Counted from the first letter of the stretch, positions 26,501 to 36,578 are shown. The stretch is 64,000 nucleotides of DNA from Allorhizobium ampelinum S4 (GCF_000016285.1 NC_011989.1:3256001-3320000); one strand, 5' to 3'. Program-made: numbers and translations. Notes: generated by a model from the sequence alone, not told the origin.

Positions 26501-29120
26501 CGGTGAGGTTCTGGTGACCATCGGCTCCGAGACCCTGATCGCGACGCAGACCGCCAGCCTTGCCGCCACCGGCGGTGAGATCGATATTCCCGTCACCGAC
26601 AATATCGGCGCGGGCACCTATATCACCGCAACCCTTTATCGTCCGGGCGAAAGCCAGGAGACCCGTATGCCGATGCGCGCCATCGGCGTCACCTGGCTCA
26701 GTGTCGATCCGGCCAACCGCAAGCTGGCCATCAAGCTGACGCCGCCGCAGCAGATCGAGCCGCGTCGCAAGCTGACCGTGCCGATCAGCGTCACCGGTGG
26801 CGGCAATGATGCCTATGTCACGGTGGCGGCTGTGGATGTCGGTATTCTCAACCTCACCCGCTTTGAGACGCCTGACCCGGATGGCTGGTATTTTGGCCAG
26901 CGGCGTCTGGGCATTGAAATGCGCGATCTCTACGGTCAGTTGATCGACGGATCGCTTGGTGCCATGGGCAAGCTGCGCACCGGCGGCGATGGCGGCATGA
27001 TGGCCTTGCAGGCCAGCCCGCCCAAGGAAAAACTGGTGGCGCTGTTTTCCGGCCCTGTTCATCTCGACCATACCGGCAAGGCGCAGGTGGAATTTGATAT
27101 TCCGCAATTCAACGGCACCGTGCGCCTGATGGCCGTCGCCTGGAACCGCACCGGCATCGGCCATGCGCAAACCGATGTGATTGTCCGCGACCCCGTGGTT
27201 ATCACAGCCTCCCTGCCGCGCTTCCTCGCCCCCGGCGATCAGGCCCGGCTCCAGCTTGATCTGGCCGCCACCGATGCGCCGGATGGAGATTATCTGCTGT
27301 CGCTGAAGGGCAATCCATCCGTGGAAATTGACCCTGCCAAGGCGCAGATTCCAGTGACGCTGAAGGCCGGTGCGCGGACCAGCCTGTCGGTCGGATTGAA
27401 GGGTCTTGTCCCCGGCGATGGCACGGTTTCCGTGGCGCTTACCTCTACCGGAACGGCTTCTGCCGGAGAGACAAATGGTGCAGGAACTTCTGCCACAGGC
27501 GCAAATACCGGGGAGGCAAAGAACACTGGACTGTCGCTCACCCGGTCGCTGGATCTGCCGGTGCGCCCAGCCGCGTTGCCGGTGACGACGCGGCGCGAAT
27601 TGCCGCTGGCGGCGGGTAAGAGCCTGATCGTGGACGGCGATCTTCTGGCCGATAGCGTGCTGCAAGGCGCGTCGCTGAGCATCTCGGTGTCGCGCAGTGC
27701 TAATTTCGACATTGCCGCCCTGCTGACAAGCCTTGACCGCTACCCCTATGGCTGCGCCGAGCAGACCACCAGCCGGGCGCTGCCGCTGCTCTACCTCAAC
27801 GATCTCGCCAATGTCGCCGGTCTGCCCGCTGATGCCGATATCAACCGGCGCATTCAGGACGCCATCTACCGGGTGCTGTCCTATCAGGCAGCACAGGGCA
27901 GTTTCGGCCTTTGGGCACCCGGTTCGGAAGACCTGTGGCTGGACGCCTATGTCAGTGATTTCCTGACCCGCGCACGTGAAAAGGGCTTCGACGTACCCGA
28001 CAACGCCCTGGTGCAAGCGCTCGATAATCTGGCCAACAAGCTCTCCTATGACACCGATGTCGAAGCGCAGGGCAATGAGATAGCCTATGCGCTCTATGTG
28101 CTGGCCCGCAATCGCCGCGCCGCGATCAGCGACCTGCGCTACTATGCCGATACGATGCTGGACCGTTTCCCGACGCCGCTGTCCAAGGCGCATCTGGCTG
28201 CGGCCCTGTCGCTCTATGGCGATCCGGTCAAGGCCGAGGCGATCTTCCGCACCGCAAGCGCCCAGTCGCAGCAAGGCTCGATCACACCAGTCAGCCTGGC
28301 GCGGTCGGATTACGGTTCGCAATTGCGCGACGGCGCGGCCATTCTGGCGCTGGCCGCCGAGGCCCGGCCCGTGCCGCCGATCATCCCGGCGCTCAGCAGG
28401 TCGGTGATCGAAGACTGGAAGCGCAAATCCTATACCAGCACTCAGGAGGAAAGCTGGATGCTGCTGGCCGCCCGAGCGCTGGACAAAAGCGACGATGGCC
28501 TTGCCGTGACCGTCAATGGCAGCCTGAAAACCGGCGGTTACCGGGCGAGGATCGAGGGCGAGGAGCTGATGCATCAGCCGGTGACGCTGGACAATAGCGG
28601 GGCCGATCCGCTGACGGCAACAGTCACCACGGTGGCCGTGCCGAAATATCCGCTGCCCGCGGCCAGCGAAGGCTTCACCATCGAGCGCAGCTATTACACG
28701 CTGTCGGGTGAGAAGGTGAATATCAGCGAGGCGGTGCAGAACCAGCGTTATGTCGTGGTGTTGAAAGTTGCCCAGACTGCTATGGGAGAACCGAGCCTGC
28801 CAACCCAATTGCTGGTGACGGACCTCCTCCCCGCTGGCCTGGAAATCGACAATCCGGCCCTGGTCGGCAGTGCTGATCTGGCCAATTTCGACTGGCTGGG
28901 CGAGACCAAAGCCGCCCATCTGGAATTCCGCGACGACCGCTTTGTCGCCGCCCTCGACAGCGCCAGTCAGGACAGTGGCGACATGGTTCTGGCCTATGTG
29001 GTGCGCGCCGTGACACCTGGTGTGTTCGACCTCCCCGCCGCCAGCGTTGAGGATATGTATCGCCCGCAGCGCTACGCCCGCACCGCGATGGGACGCATGG
29101 AGGTCAAGGCAGAACAGTGA
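23571..29120 (+). CDS. Bacterial alpha-2-macroglobulin with N-terminal PAN/Apple-like domain
   Basis: Large periplasmic protease-trap protein, 1849 residues. Signal peptide residues 1-29 (cut near SAMA-AETN); no lipobox Cys, unlike the E. coli lipoprotein homologue. After the signal comes a Cys-rich PAN/Apple-like module (about residues 35-105: DGDYSGFDL, C-x3-C-x5-C and CFLKSDF), then a helical repeat-like region, macroglobulin domains and the thioester domain with Cys1395-Ala-Glu-Gln1398 in YPYGCAEQTTS. The intact CxEQ predicts a working thioester that traps attacking proteases. It overlaps the pbpC gene by 4 bp (GTGA), the classic A2M-PBP1C pairing thought to defend and repair the envelope. 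Ribosome-binding site AGAGGGG. Confidence 0.93.
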   Translation: MGLQRIFAGTVLAFLGLMLPASIQSAMAAETNRSIALTQDGDYSGFDLRTAQNVTLDQCQASCIDDKSCRAFTYNLKARWCFLKSDFNQISPFAGAVAGKIVTSATEPDIGAPAKLGFISDGLRAQANAFKARLAQTAEQPELGLNGLIGRAHASLSAGKGTDALAGFLAAVQLSPEDASLWISAARAANTIKDDRATANQGLYAALLGYDLTRSAKERADALAVLAKALEKNENFRAALNAYKASLELIADKSVRAAYLALKATKGFRITGNSVDADAASPRACVQFSDPLINRGTDYTAFVTVNGKPPKVLEAKDSQLCIEGLDYGQRYTIGLREGLPSSVDEPLTAKTDIDVYIRDRSPTVRFTGDHFVLPSAARRGIPLVSVNTERANLKLYRIGERAIAPLMSNSQFLSQLSGYGADRIEKDNGELVWQGAIDIESSLNREVTTSFPVDEALPERKPGIYVLTAAAAAGKSDEWEDRATQWFLVSDIGLSTFAGTDGLNVFARSLNSAKPIAGVELKLLARNNEILGTATTDDQGRATFSAGLMRSGAALAPAVLTGEQPGKDFVFLDMTKAGFDLSDRGVTGRTAPGAIDIFAWTERGIYRPGDMVHVAALARDIGAEAIDGLPLTFIFTRPDGVEYRRMVSTGAGLGGHVVDLALDTSVMRGTWTLGIHVDPKKPAIAEKTFLVDDFLPDRIEFDLKPAAEVLKPGMPLSVGVDGRYLYGAPAAGLSLEGDMVIKPTRSRDDLPGFVFGLADEEAGDNSSLTLDALEPLDDKGHGSVDLQVDDLPATTQLLQAQLSVRLKEGGGRAVERQLTLPVETGQPAIGIKPEFSGELSENSTGHFQLIALDADGKPQALPGAKWKLLKLERDYQWYRDGSAWRFEPITTTKLAASGTVDIGAEKTDLPMPVGWGRYRLEVDAPTPNGAASSIEFNAGWFVEAGSTETPDALEIGLDKPVYKIGETAKLKVSSRYAGEVLVTIGSETLIATQTASLAATGGEIDIPVTDNIGAGTYITATLYRPGESQETRMPMRAIGVTWLSVDPANRKLAIKLTPPQQIEPRRKLTVPISVTGGGNDAYVTVAAVDVGILNLTRFETPDPDGWYFGQRRLGIEMRDLYGQLIDGSLGAMGKLRTGGDGGMMALQASPPKEKLVALFSGPVHLDHTGKAQVEFDIPQFNGTVRLMAVAWNRTGIGHAQTDVIVRDPVVITASLPRFLAPGDQARLQLDLAATDAPDGDYLLSLKGNPSVEIDPAKAQIPVTLKAGARTSLSVGLKGLVPGDGTVSVALTSTGTASAGETNGAGTSATGANTGEAKNTGLSLTRSLDLPVRPAALPVTTRRELPLAAGKSLIVDGDLLADSVLQGASLSISVSRSANFDIAALLTSLDRYPYGCAEQTTSRALPLLYLNDLANVAGLPADADINRRIQDAIYRVLSYQAAQGSFGLWAPGSEDLWLDAYVSDFLTRAREKGFDVPDNALVQALDNLANKLSYDTDVEAQGNEIAYALYVLARNRRAAISDLRYYADTMLDRFPTPLSKAHLAAALSLYGDPVKAEAIFRTASAQSQQGSITPVSLARSDYGSQLRDGAAILALAAEARPVPPIIPALSRSVIEDWKRKSYTSTQEESWMLLAARALDKSDDGLAVTVNGSLKTGGYRARIEGEELMHQPVTLDNSGADPLTATVTTVAVPKYPLPAASEGFTIERSYYTLSGEKVNISEAVQNQRYVVVLKVAQTAMGEPSLPTQLLVTDLLPAGLEIDNPALVGSADLANFDWLGETKAAHLEFRDDRFVAALDSASQDSGDMVLAYVVRAVTPGVFDLPAASVEDMYRPQRYARTAMGRMEVKAEQ

Positions 29121-31204
29121 TCCGGCGCAGCAAGACATTCAGCTTGGTGCTGCTGACCTGCCTGCTTGTGGGCGGGGCGGTTTGGCATGGGCTGAACCGG
29201 CTGGATGCGGCCTTCCCGCCGCCGCTTGATGCGATCAGCCCGAATTCGGCGGAACTTCTGGATGCCGATGGGCAATTGCTGCGGGCCTTCACCACGCAGG
29301 AAGGCCGCTGGCGGCTGAAAACCGTGGCCGCCGATGTCGATCCTTTGCTGGTACGCATGCTGGTCGCTTATGAGGACCGGCGTTTCTATCAGCATTCCGG
29401 TGTCGATGGGCTGGCGCTTGGTCGGGCGGCTCTTCAACTCATCCGCCATGGCCGGATCGTGTCAGGTGCCTCAACGCTGTCCATGCAGGTGGCAAGGCTG
29501 ATCGAACCTCGAAAATCACGCTCCTTTCTGGCCAAGACCCAGCAGGCATTGCGGGCCATCCAGATCGAGCACCGGTTGGACAAGGCCGCCATTCTCGATC
29601 TCTACCTGACGCATGCCCCCTATGGCGGCAATCTCGAAGGGGTGCGGGCCGCCTCGCTTGCCTATTTCGGCAAGGAGCCGAAACATCTGACGCCTGCGCA
29701 AGCAGCACTGCTTGTCGCCCTGCCGCAATTGCCGGAACGGCGGCGGCCCGACCGCTTTGCCGATAACGCCCTTGCCGCCCGCGACCGGGTGCTGGCCCGC
29801 ATGGAAAAAGCCGGCATTGTTTCTGCGCAGGACCGGCAATTGGCAAGCGCCGTGCCGATCCCGCAGACAAGGCTGGAATTGCCGATGCTCGCGGCCCATG
29901 TCGGCGATGCCGAGCGACGCAAGCGGCCAGAAAGCCTGACCTATCCGACCACACTCAAAAAAGACGCGCAGGCCGCGCTGGAAACCGTGGCGAGACAAGC
30001 CGCCCAAAGACTTCCGCCAAAAGTTTCCGTGGCAATCCTGGCCGCCGACATCCGCACCGGCGAGATCCTCGCCCGGGTCGGTTCCGCCGCCTATCTCGAT
30101 GCCAGCCGCTCCGGCTGGATCGACATGACGCGCATCAAGCGATCGCCGGGCTCGACGCTGAAGCCGCTGATCTACGGCCTGGCTTTCGAGCAGGGCCTGA
30201 TCGCCCAGGATACGGTGATCGAAGACCGTCCCGCCGATTTCGCCGGCTATCGGCCGAAAAATTTCGACATGCATTATCAGGGCGACGTCACCATTCGCGA
30301 TGCCCTGCAACTGTCGCTGAACGTGCCGGCGGTCCGCTTGCTGGAAGCGGTCGGCCCTTCGCAATTGCTTGCCCGGCTGAAACGAGCCGATATCAGGATC
30401 GATCTGCCCAAGGCAGAAACCCCGGGGCTGGCCATCGCGTTGGGCGGTGCCGGTACGACGTTGAAGGATCTCGTCGGGCTTTATGCCGCCCTTGCCCGGC
30501 AAGGCAGCGCCATCCGACTGCGCGACTGCGCTATGCCCAGTGGCGCTCATGTTCAGCCCGGACGCCTGCTGGAACCGGCAGCGGCCTGGAACGTCACCGA
30601 TATCCTGTCCGGCGTCGCCCCGCCGCTTGGCGCGCTGACTGGTCGGATCGCCTATAAAACCGGCACCAGCTACGGCTACCGCGATGGCTGGTCTATCGGT
30701 TATGATGGCCGCACGGTGATTGGTGTGTGGATTGGCAGGGCGGATAACAGTGCCATTCCCGGCCTGACCGGCTATGGCACCGCAGCCCCTGTTTTGTTTG
30801 AGGCTTTTGCCCGGTCCAAACTGCCGCAAGCCCCCCTGCCCCCGCCGCCGGAGGGCGCCTTGCGGATCGCCAAGAGCGATCTGACACCCGGCCTCAGGCG
30901 CTTCTCACGCGACGCCAGCGGCTTGATTGCCCTCAATGCGCGCGAAAAACCGCCGATGATCGTCTATCCCCCGGAAGGCGCCCATGTGGAACTCGGCCGG
31001 ACCGCCGATGGCGCGCAGCTCCCGCTGGTGCTGAAACTTCAGGCGGGCCGCGCGCCCTTCCGCTGGCTGGCCAATGGACAGGCCTTGCCGGATCTCGCCC
31101 GCACCCGCACCACCCGCTGGACACCCGATGGCAATGGTTACTCGACACTAACGGTGATCGATGCGAGCGGGCGTAGTGCCAGCGTTGGCATTTTCCTTCA
31201 ATAA
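29117..31204 (+). CDS. pbpC: Penicillin-binding protein 1C
   Basis: Bifunctional peptidoglycan synthase, 695 residues, inner membrane anchored by residues 8-24. GTG start overlapping the alpha-2-macroglobulin stop. Glycosyltransferase domain (about 60-230) with Glu86 in the EDRRFYQHSGVD motif. Transpeptidase domain (about 300-560) with SxxK Ser346-Thr-Leu-Lys349, SxN Ser400-Leu-Asn402 and KTG at Lys514. A C-terminal beta-rich extension (about 600-695) fits the BiPBP_C domain typical of PBP1C. Tight coupling to the A2M gene supports a joint role at sites of cell-wall damage. Confidence 0.95.
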   Translation: MIRRSKTFSLVLLTCLLVGGAVWHGLNRLDAAFPPPLDAISPNSAELLDADGQLLRAFTTQEGRWRLKTVAADVDPLLVRMLVAYEDRRFYQHSGVDGLALGRAALQLIRHGRIVSGASTLSMQVARLIEPRKSRSFLAKTQQALRAIQIEHRLDKAAILDLYLTHAPYGGNLEGVRAASLAYFGKEPKHLTPAQAALLVALPQLPERRRPDRFADNALAARDRVLARMEKAGIVSAQDRQLASAVPIPQTRLELPMLAAHVGDAERRKRPESLTYPTTLKKDAQAALETVARQAAQRLPPKVSVAILAADIRTGEILARVGSAAYLDASRSGWIDMTRIKRSPGSTLKPLIYGLAFEQGLIAQDTVIEDRPADFAGYRPKNFDMHYQGDVTIRDALQLSLNVPAVRLLEAVGPSQLLARLKRADIRIDLPKAETPGLAIALGGAGTTLKDLVGLYAALARQGSAIRLRDCAMPSGAHVQPGRLLEPAAAWNVTDILSGVAPPLGALTGRIAYKTGTSYGYRDGWSIGYDGRTVIGVWIGRADNSAIPGLTGYGTAAPVLFEAFARSKLPQAPLPPPPEGALRIAKSDLTPGLRRFSRDASGLIALNAREKPPMIVYPPEGAHVELGRTADGAQLPLVLKLQAGRAPFRWLANGQALPDLARTRTTRWTPDGNGYSTLTVIDASGRSASVGIFLQ

Positions 31205-31515
31205 CATTGATTTACACTTATATATTACAAGCTCATATACCCTCGATAAAAAGGGGGAAATGGCAAATTTAAGTCGATCTTAACAAACACCTCCTAATGT
31301 CGTTGATTGACGATGATGTCGGTTGACCGCCAGCGCCTGCACAATGACTGTGAGAGGTCTGACACGCTTCTGGACAGCGATGGCAGAGACTTGCCGCTCA
31401 AGACATGTCGTCCTTATCCGGAAATCGCTTTGCATTTGCTGCCTCAATCGCTCAACCAAACGCGCCAAAGACGCGTATCCGGCCAGGCGACATGGCTTTG
31501 GAGAAGCTGGACCCC
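31205..31515. other. AT-rich intergenic region before the chemoreceptor gene
   Basis: About 310 bp; the first 100 bp is notably AT-rich (poly-AT and TTAAC stretches) compared with its neighbours, as expected for a promoter. No terminator with a T-tract after pbpC was found. In-frame ATG codons at 31405 and 31492 could extend the chemoreceptor, but both have poor ribosome-binding sites. Confidence 0.45.
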
Positions 31516-34047
31516 ATGTTCATAGATCGCTTGCTGTCGCGTTTCCGCATTCAGACCAAGGTATTGATTTTCATCCTTCCCTTCGTCGTCACCATCGGCG
31601 CGGTCGGCTTCACCGGTCTCTATGCCTCCGGCCTGCTTCAAGGTCGAATGGAGATTTCCAACAGCGTGCTGCAATCCTTGAGCGGGTTTCGCGACGTCTC
31701 TATCGCGATGACGGAATTTCTCGACAAGGCCACAGAGCAAAGCCGCAATGCGGTCACCGAAAAGCTGAAAGAACAGCAGCGGGTGCTCAAGCGCACGCTG
31801 GATCAACTCGATGCCAATGCCGATGGCCGAAGCGAGTTGGAAAAGGCTTCGACCGCCGTCGATGGCGTCGTCAGCCACATGGGCACGCTTTGGTCGCTGC
31901 ACGAAACGGAAGCCAACCTGATCAAGGATATGAACCAGGGCACCGCCAATATTGTCGCCGCCCAGAATGATCTGTCGGAGGCCATGAAGAAAGTGACCTT
32001 GTCGATCCAGGCTGACGAGACCGCCGCCAAGCAGATGCTGCGCGATGCCGACAAGATTGCACTGACCAGCAGTTTTCTGACGGATATCAATCGCAAATTC
32101 GGCAGCCTGCCGACCCCGGAAGAGAAATTCGACTACGTTGCGGCCAATCTCGCCGAAATGAAGACCCGCCAGCCACCCCTGGCCGCTGCCCTGCCGGAAA
32201 AGAACAAATCCGCCGCCCGGACCATTGAGACCATCGTCAAGGATCTCGGCGACATGGTCACAGCAGGTGACAAATCGCCGGAAGTGGCCGAGGCCATGGC
32301 GACCAAGCTGCGGAATTTTACCCAGCTTTCTGCCTATCTCGGCCTTGCCGCCCAACAGAAAATGAAGGATGCCACAGCCCGCTTCGGCGAAATGGACGTG
32401 CCGCTGGAAAAGGCGCAGCTGCTTTTGACCGACGGGCGCGGCCTGATCGATGCCGCCTACAGGTTCCAGATCACCACCGCCAGCTTCATGCTGGCACCGA
32501 CCGAGCAGAATCTCACCAGCCTGCGTCGGGAATTCGCCGGGTTAAAAACAGCGCTCGCTGCACTCAAAGGCACATCCGGCTCGTTTGGCCTCTATGCGCC
32601 GCTTGAAGCCAAGCTGTCGCCCGCCATCGCCCTGATGGAAAAGGCCAGCACCGAACTGGTCAAGATCAGCCAGGATCGCCAATCCAACTTCCAGACCGCC
32701 AGCACCGACCTCGACCGCATCTGGCAGCAGCTGACATCTTTTGCCGAAATGCAAAAAGTCAGCGCCGGGGAAGAACGTCGTGACGCCAATTCGATTTCCA
32801 TCGGCGCCATGACCCTCGGCCTGCTGATTTCACTGTTTGCCGGTATCGGCCTCGTTCTCACCTTCAAGGGACCGATCGGCCAGATTACCGCGGCCATGCG
32901 TCGCCTGGCCGATGGCAAGCTGGACACCGGCATCAGCGGGGAAGCCCGTGTCGATGAAATCGGCGAAATGGCCCGCGCGCTCGGCGTGTTCAAGCAGAAT
33001 GCACTGTCGAAAATCGAGATCGAGCAGCGCAGCGAGGCTGAGCGCAATGAAGCAGAGGAAGAACGCCGCCGCAACGATGCGGAAAAACAGGCGGTCGACC
33101 GACAGATCGAATTTGCCGTCAACGCCCTGGCGGGGGGATTGGGGCGGCTGGCCAGCGGCGATATCTCCGTCACCATCGATACGCCTTTTACCGGTCGTCT
33201 CGAACAATTGCGCGTCGATTTCAACACGTCGCTGCAAAACCTTCAGGACACGATGCGCCAGATCCGCGCCAATACCTATATGATCCAGCGCAATGCAGGC
33301 GAAATGACCGCTGCCGCCGATGACTTGGCCAAACGCACCGAACAGCAGGCCGCATCGCTGGAACAGACCGCCGCAGCCGTCGATGAAATCACCGTGACGG
33401 TGAAATCTTCGACCGAACAGGCGCAGGCCGCCAACACCATCGTTGCCGAGACAAAAACCGCTGCCGATACCTCCTCCAAGGTCGTCGCCAGCGCCATTGA
33501 TGCCATGGGCCGGATCGAAAATGCCTCCGGCCAGATTGTCCAGATCATCGACGTCATTGACGAAATCGCCTTCCAGACCAACCTGCTGGCGCTAAACGCT
33601 GGCGTCGAAGCGGCCCGCGCCGGGGAAGCGGGCAAGGGCTTTGCGGTCGTTGCCCAGGAAGTACGCGAACTGGCGCAACGCTCGGCCAATGCCGCCAAGG
33701 ATATCAAGGCGCTGATCAACACGTCGAGCACGGAAGTCGCCGCCGGTGCAAAGCTGGTGCAGCGCACCGGCGAGGTTCTTTCGGAAATCTCGACGAAAAT
33801 CGTCAGCGTTTCACAGAGGGTCGAAGCGATTGCGCTGGCCAGCCGCGACCAGTCCACGGCCTTGGGCGAGGTCAATTCCGCCGTCAACGGCATGGACCAG
33901 ATGACCCAGCGCAATGCCGCCATGGTCGAGGAAACCAATGCCGCCACCCGCCAATTGGCCGACGAAGCCGATACGCTGATGGGTCTGGTCGATCAGTTCA
34001 AGCTTGGTGCCGATCCAAGAGACCGGGCACAGACCAGAGCCGCCTGA
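31516..34047 (+). CDS. Methyl-accepting chemotaxis protein, transmembrane
   Basis: Chemoreceptor of 843 residues from the ATG at 31516 ([10 protein letters not shown]); starts at 31405 or 31492 are possible. First membrane helix about residues 14-36, then a large all-helical periplasmic sensor (about 37-415), second membrane helix ([22 protein letters not shown]), a HAMP domain ([20 protein letters not shown]), a second HAMP-like unit ([19 protein letters not shown]), and the signalling domain with hairpin tip [24 protein letters not shown]. No CheR-binding pentapeptide at the C-terminus. The ligand is unknown. A hairpin follows at 34073. Confidence 0.9.
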   Translation: MFIDRLLSRFRIQTKVLIFILPFVVTIGAVGFTGLYASGLLQGRMEISNSVLQSLSGFRDVSIAMTEFLDKATEQSRNAVTEKLKEQQRVLKRTLDQLDANADGRSELEKASTAVDGVVSHMGTLWSLHETEANLIKDMNQGTANIVAAQNDLSEAMKKVTLSIQADETAAKQMLRDADKIALTSSFLTDINRKFGSLPTPEEKFDYVAANLAEMKTRQPPLAAALPEKNKSAARTIETIVKDLGDMVTAGDKSPEVAEAMATKLRNFTQLSAYLGLAAQQKMKDATARFGEMDVPLEKAQLLLTDGRGLIDAAYRFQITTASFMLAPTEQNLTSLRREFAGLKTALAALKGTSGSFGLYAPLEAKLSPAIALMEKASTELVKISQDRQSNFQTASTDLDRIWQQLTSFAEMQKVSAGEERRDANSISIGAMTLGLLISLFAGIGLVLTFKGPIGQITAAMRRLADGKLDTGISGEARVDEIGEMARALGVFKQNALSKIEIEQRSEAERNEAEEERRRNDAEKQAVDRQIEFAVNALAGGLGRLASGDISVTIDTPFTGRLEQLRVDFNTSLQNLQDTMRQIRANTYMIQRNAGEMTAAADDLAKRTEQQAASLEQTAAAVDEITVTVKSSTEQAQAANTIVAETKTAADTSSKVVASAIDAMGRIENASGQIVQIIDVIDEIAFQTNLLALNAGVEAARAGEAGKGFAVVAQEVRELAQRSANAAKDIKALINTSSTEVAAGAKLVQRTGEVLSEISTKIVSVSQRVEAIALASRDQSTALGEVNSAVNGMDQMTQRNAAMVEETNAATRQLADEADTLMGLVDQFKLGADPRDRAQTRAA

Positions 34048-34072
34048 ACAAGATCAAAGCTTTCAGCACATT

Positions 34073-34098
34073 GAGCCGGTGGGGAAACCCGCCGGTTC
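34073..34098 (+). terminator. Possible terminator after the chemoreceptor gene
   Basis: GAGCCGGTGGG / CCCGCCGGTTC (two G-T pairs) with a GAAA loop, followed by ACGCATTTTA. GC-rich stem with a short, delayed T run; a moderate intrinsic terminator candidate. Confidence 0.5.
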
Positions 34099-34206
34099 AC
34101 GCATTTTAAGGCCTTGTTTCAGGCTTTGACCAGAACCTGCTTGACTTGAAGGTGGAGCCGCTTCTTAAACACAACGGCTTCGTCCATCTGGAAAGTGAGT
34201 TCTCTC

Positions 34207-35226
34207 GTGCGCTATTTCATCACCGGCACCGCTGGCTTTATCGGCTTTCATCTGGCCCGCCGTCTGCTTCAGGACGGCCATACCGTCACCGGCTATGACG
34301 GGATGACCGCCTATTACAATCTGAAACTGAAAGAAGCCCGCAACGCTGCTCTTGCTCAGTTTCCAAACTTTAGCGGCGTCATTGGCATGCTGGAGGACCG
34401 CGACGCGCTTGAGCGGGCCGTGGATCAGGCCAAGCCCGACGTCATCATCCATCTCGCTGCCCAGGCAGGCGTACGCTACAGTCTAGAAAACCCGAAAGCC
34501 TATCTGGATTCCAACCTGATCGGGTCCTGGAACATCGTCGAGATCGCCAGGCAATTGCAGATCGGCCATTTGATGCTGGCCTCGACCTCATCGATTTACG
34601 GCGCTAATCCGCAGGTTCCCTTCCGTGAGACCGACCGCGCCGACGAGCCGATGACATTCTATGCCGCCAGCAAGAAGGGCATGGAGCTGATGGCGCACAG
34701 CTATGCCCATCTCTACAAAGTGCCGACCACAGCCTTCCGGTTCTTCACCGTCTACGGCCCCTGGGGTCGCCCGGATATGGCGCTGTTCAAGTTCATGAAG
34801 GCCATGCTGGCCGATGAAGCCATCGAGATCTATGGCGAAGGCAAGATGAGCCGCGATTTCACCTATATCGACGACCTGATCGACAGTGTCATCGCGCTGT
34901 CAGCCATTGCTCCCAGCGAGGAAAACCGGGTCCGCACCCCGGAAAACCTGGATACGCTCTCCCATAATGCGCCATTCCGCGTCATCAATATCGGCGGCGG
35001 CCAGCCGATTGCACTGATGGATTTCATCGAAACCATCGAGACCATCATGGGCCGCCCGACCAAGCGCAAAATGCTGCCGATGCAGCAGGGTGACGTGCCA
35101 CGCACCTTTGCCAGCCCCGACCTGCTGGTGGCGCTCACCGGCCAGAAACCGACGACAACACTGGATGTCGGCGTCAAGGCCACCATGGACTGGTATCTGG
35201 AGCATTATCGCCAGCTTGGGCTGTGA
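34207..35226 (+). CDS. lspL: UDP-glucuronate 4-epimerase-type NAD-dependent epimerase
   Basis: Short-chain epimerase of 339 residues that probably interconverts UDP-glucuronate and UDP-galacturonate for lipopolysaccharide or other surface sugars. GTG at 34207 ([13 protein letters not shown]) matches the usual start of rhizobial LspL; an in-frame GTG at 34195 would add four residues but lacks a spaced ribosome-binding site. Motifs: NAD loop GTAGFIG, catalytic Ser in ASTSSIYG, YxxxK as YAASK, and [12 protein letters not shown], typical of uronate epimerases. It converges on a minus-strand set of three glycosyltransferases, suggesting a shared glycan. Confidence 0.85.
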   Translation: MRYFITGTAGFIGFHLARRLLQDGHTVTGYDGMTAYYNLKLKEARNAALAQFPNFSGVIGMLEDRDALERAVDQAKPDVIIHLAAQAGVRYSLENPKAYLDSNLIGSWNIVEIARQLQIGHLMLASTSSIYGANPQVPFRETDRADEPMTFYAASKKGMELMAHSYAHLYKVPTTAFRFFTVYGPWGRPDMALFKFMKAMLADEAIEIYGEGKMSRDFTYIDDLIDSVIALSAIAPSEENRVRTPENLDTLSHNAPFRVINIGGGQPIALMDFIETIETIMGRPTKRKMLPMQQGDVPRTFASPDLLVALTGQKPTTTLDVGVKATMDWYLEHYRQLGL

Positions 35227-35269
35227 TAAGCTGAGCAATCATGCTTAACTTAAAGAGCGTGCAAATACC

Positions 35270-35290
35270 TCACATCTATCAGAGATGTGA
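35270..35290. terminator. Hairpin between convergent lspL and glycosyltransferase genes
   Basis: TCACATCT / AGATGTGA, 8-bp stem with an ATCAG loop. There is no T-tract on either side, so only a weak candidate for a shared transcript end. Confidence 0.4.
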
Positions 35291-35365
35291 CGCATAAAGC
35301 CCCTCACCCCGCCTGCCGTTGCTCCACCAACTCCTTGACCAGCCGCGCCGTTTCCACGGCACCGT

Positions 35366-36466
35366 TCAGCGAAACAGACAGTTTTTAGGAAACTTCAATT
35401 TCAGCGCCTTGGTGATGGCCTTCGCCATGGCCTCGCCATTCAATCCGTCCTCGCCGATGACCACCGCCAGGCCCAGCGCCTCCAATTTTTCCGCCCGCAC
35501 CGTCTGCTCGGTTTCGCCGCCCGCCGCAAACGGCACCAGCAGTGCCGGGCATCTGGCCCGCAACAGATCGCAGACGGTGTTATATCCCGCCTGTGAAATC
35601 GACAGTTTGGCCTTGGGCAACAAGGCCGGGAAATCCGGGCGAAAGCGATGGAGCGCAACGGTGCCGGGTGCGCGCTGGGTAAAGCGCTCATAATCGGCCT
35701 CAGGCAGGTTGGGTCCGGTAATCAGGCACCAGCGCAGCTGTTCACCAAGATCACCGCCGAGACTATCGCGGGCATCCAGCGCCGCTTCGATCAAGGCGGC
35801 ACCGACCGCCCCTCCTCCCGCCGAAATGACAATGTCGAACACCTCGTCTGCCGGATCCGGCTCAGGCGCAGCAACCAGGCCGGTATAATGCAGCTTGTCG
35901 TGAATGGTCTTTGCCAGCGGAAACGTCTCTTCCAGCTCGACGAATTGCGGATCGCCATGCACGAGAACGCCATCGAAATGGTCCTGCACCAGCTTGACGG
36001 TTTCCTTGTCGCGGCCGGGCTTGCGGTTTTCCTGCAAGATGTCGCGCACCGAACTCAGCAGCAACGGCTTGGGATGCGTGGCCTTGATCGCGTCCAGCAG
36101 CGGCAGAAGCTCGAAGCGCACCTGCCTGCGACCGAACGGAAAAGCCTCGATGATGACCACATCAGGCCGCACCGCCTCGAAAGCCGCCAACAGCAGGGCA
36201 GACCGGCTTGTCTCGAAACTCGCATCAACCGGCTTGCCTTCACTATCGACCAGACCGGAAAAGCCCGTGGCTGAGACAACGGCGGGCAATTGCACATGCT
36301 CGATACCCGGTCCCGGAAAGCCCTTGACCGATGTTCCGCCCGTCACCAGCGTCACCGACATGCCAGATTCTGCCATGGCCCCGGCCAATCGGCTGGCGCG
36401 GGCCAGATGGCCAATACCCAGCAAATGCTGCACATAAAAGAATACCCGTTTCGGGCGAAGAGTCAT
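35366..36466 (-). CDS. MurG-like glycosyltransferase, probably frameshifted at its 3' end
   Basis: Predicted glycosyltransferase of the MurG/GT28-like fold (two Rossmann domains), 366 residues as read. N-terminal acceptor-side motif QHLLGIGHLARASRLA, C-terminal donor-binding region SQAGYNTVCDLLRARCPALLVPFAAGGETEQ. The protein ends KLKFPKNCLFR, but right behind the stop, in another frame, the DNA codes for LNGAVETARLVKELVEQRQAG, the kind of C-terminus expected. Adding one A to the A5 run (plus-strand T run 35382-35386) joins the frames and gives 387 residues ending at 35304. It is the third minus-strand gene of a set with a GT4 enzyme and a related MurG-like protein (37819-39027). Target sugar unknown. 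Confidence 0.8.
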   Translation of the reverse strand: MTLRPKRVFFYVQHLLGIGHLARASRLAGAMAESGMSVTLVTGGTSVKGFPGPGIEHVQLPAVVSATGFSGLVDSEGKPVDASFETSRSALLLAAFEAVRPDVVIIEAFPFGRRQVRFELLPLLDAIKATHPKPLLLSSVRDILQENRKPGRDKETVKLVQDHFDGVLVHGDPQFVELEETFPLAKTIHDKLHYTGLVAAPEPDPADEVFDIVISAGGGAVGAALIEAALDARDSLGGDLGEQLRWCLITGPNLPEADYERFTQRAPGTVALHRFRPDFPALLPKAKLSISQAGYNTVCDLLRARCPALLVPFAAGGETEQTVRAEKLEALGLAVVIGEDGLNGEAMAKAITKALKLKFPKNCLFR

Positions 36467-36578
36467 GTACGTATGCTCCTGGGGAGTTTCCGCTTTTCAC
36501 AGAATGGCGAGACGCAAAGAATGCCATATCACGCGCCGTCAAAGGCATATTTCCTGAAATCAGCCCCTATGCAAGCGC

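Noticed and set aside
26487..29138. Very long open frame on the minus strand opposite the alpha-2-macroglobulin gene
   Set aside because: It is the antisense shadow of a high-GC gene, shows no recognisable domain, and the plus-strand frame has clear motifs (CAEQ thioester).
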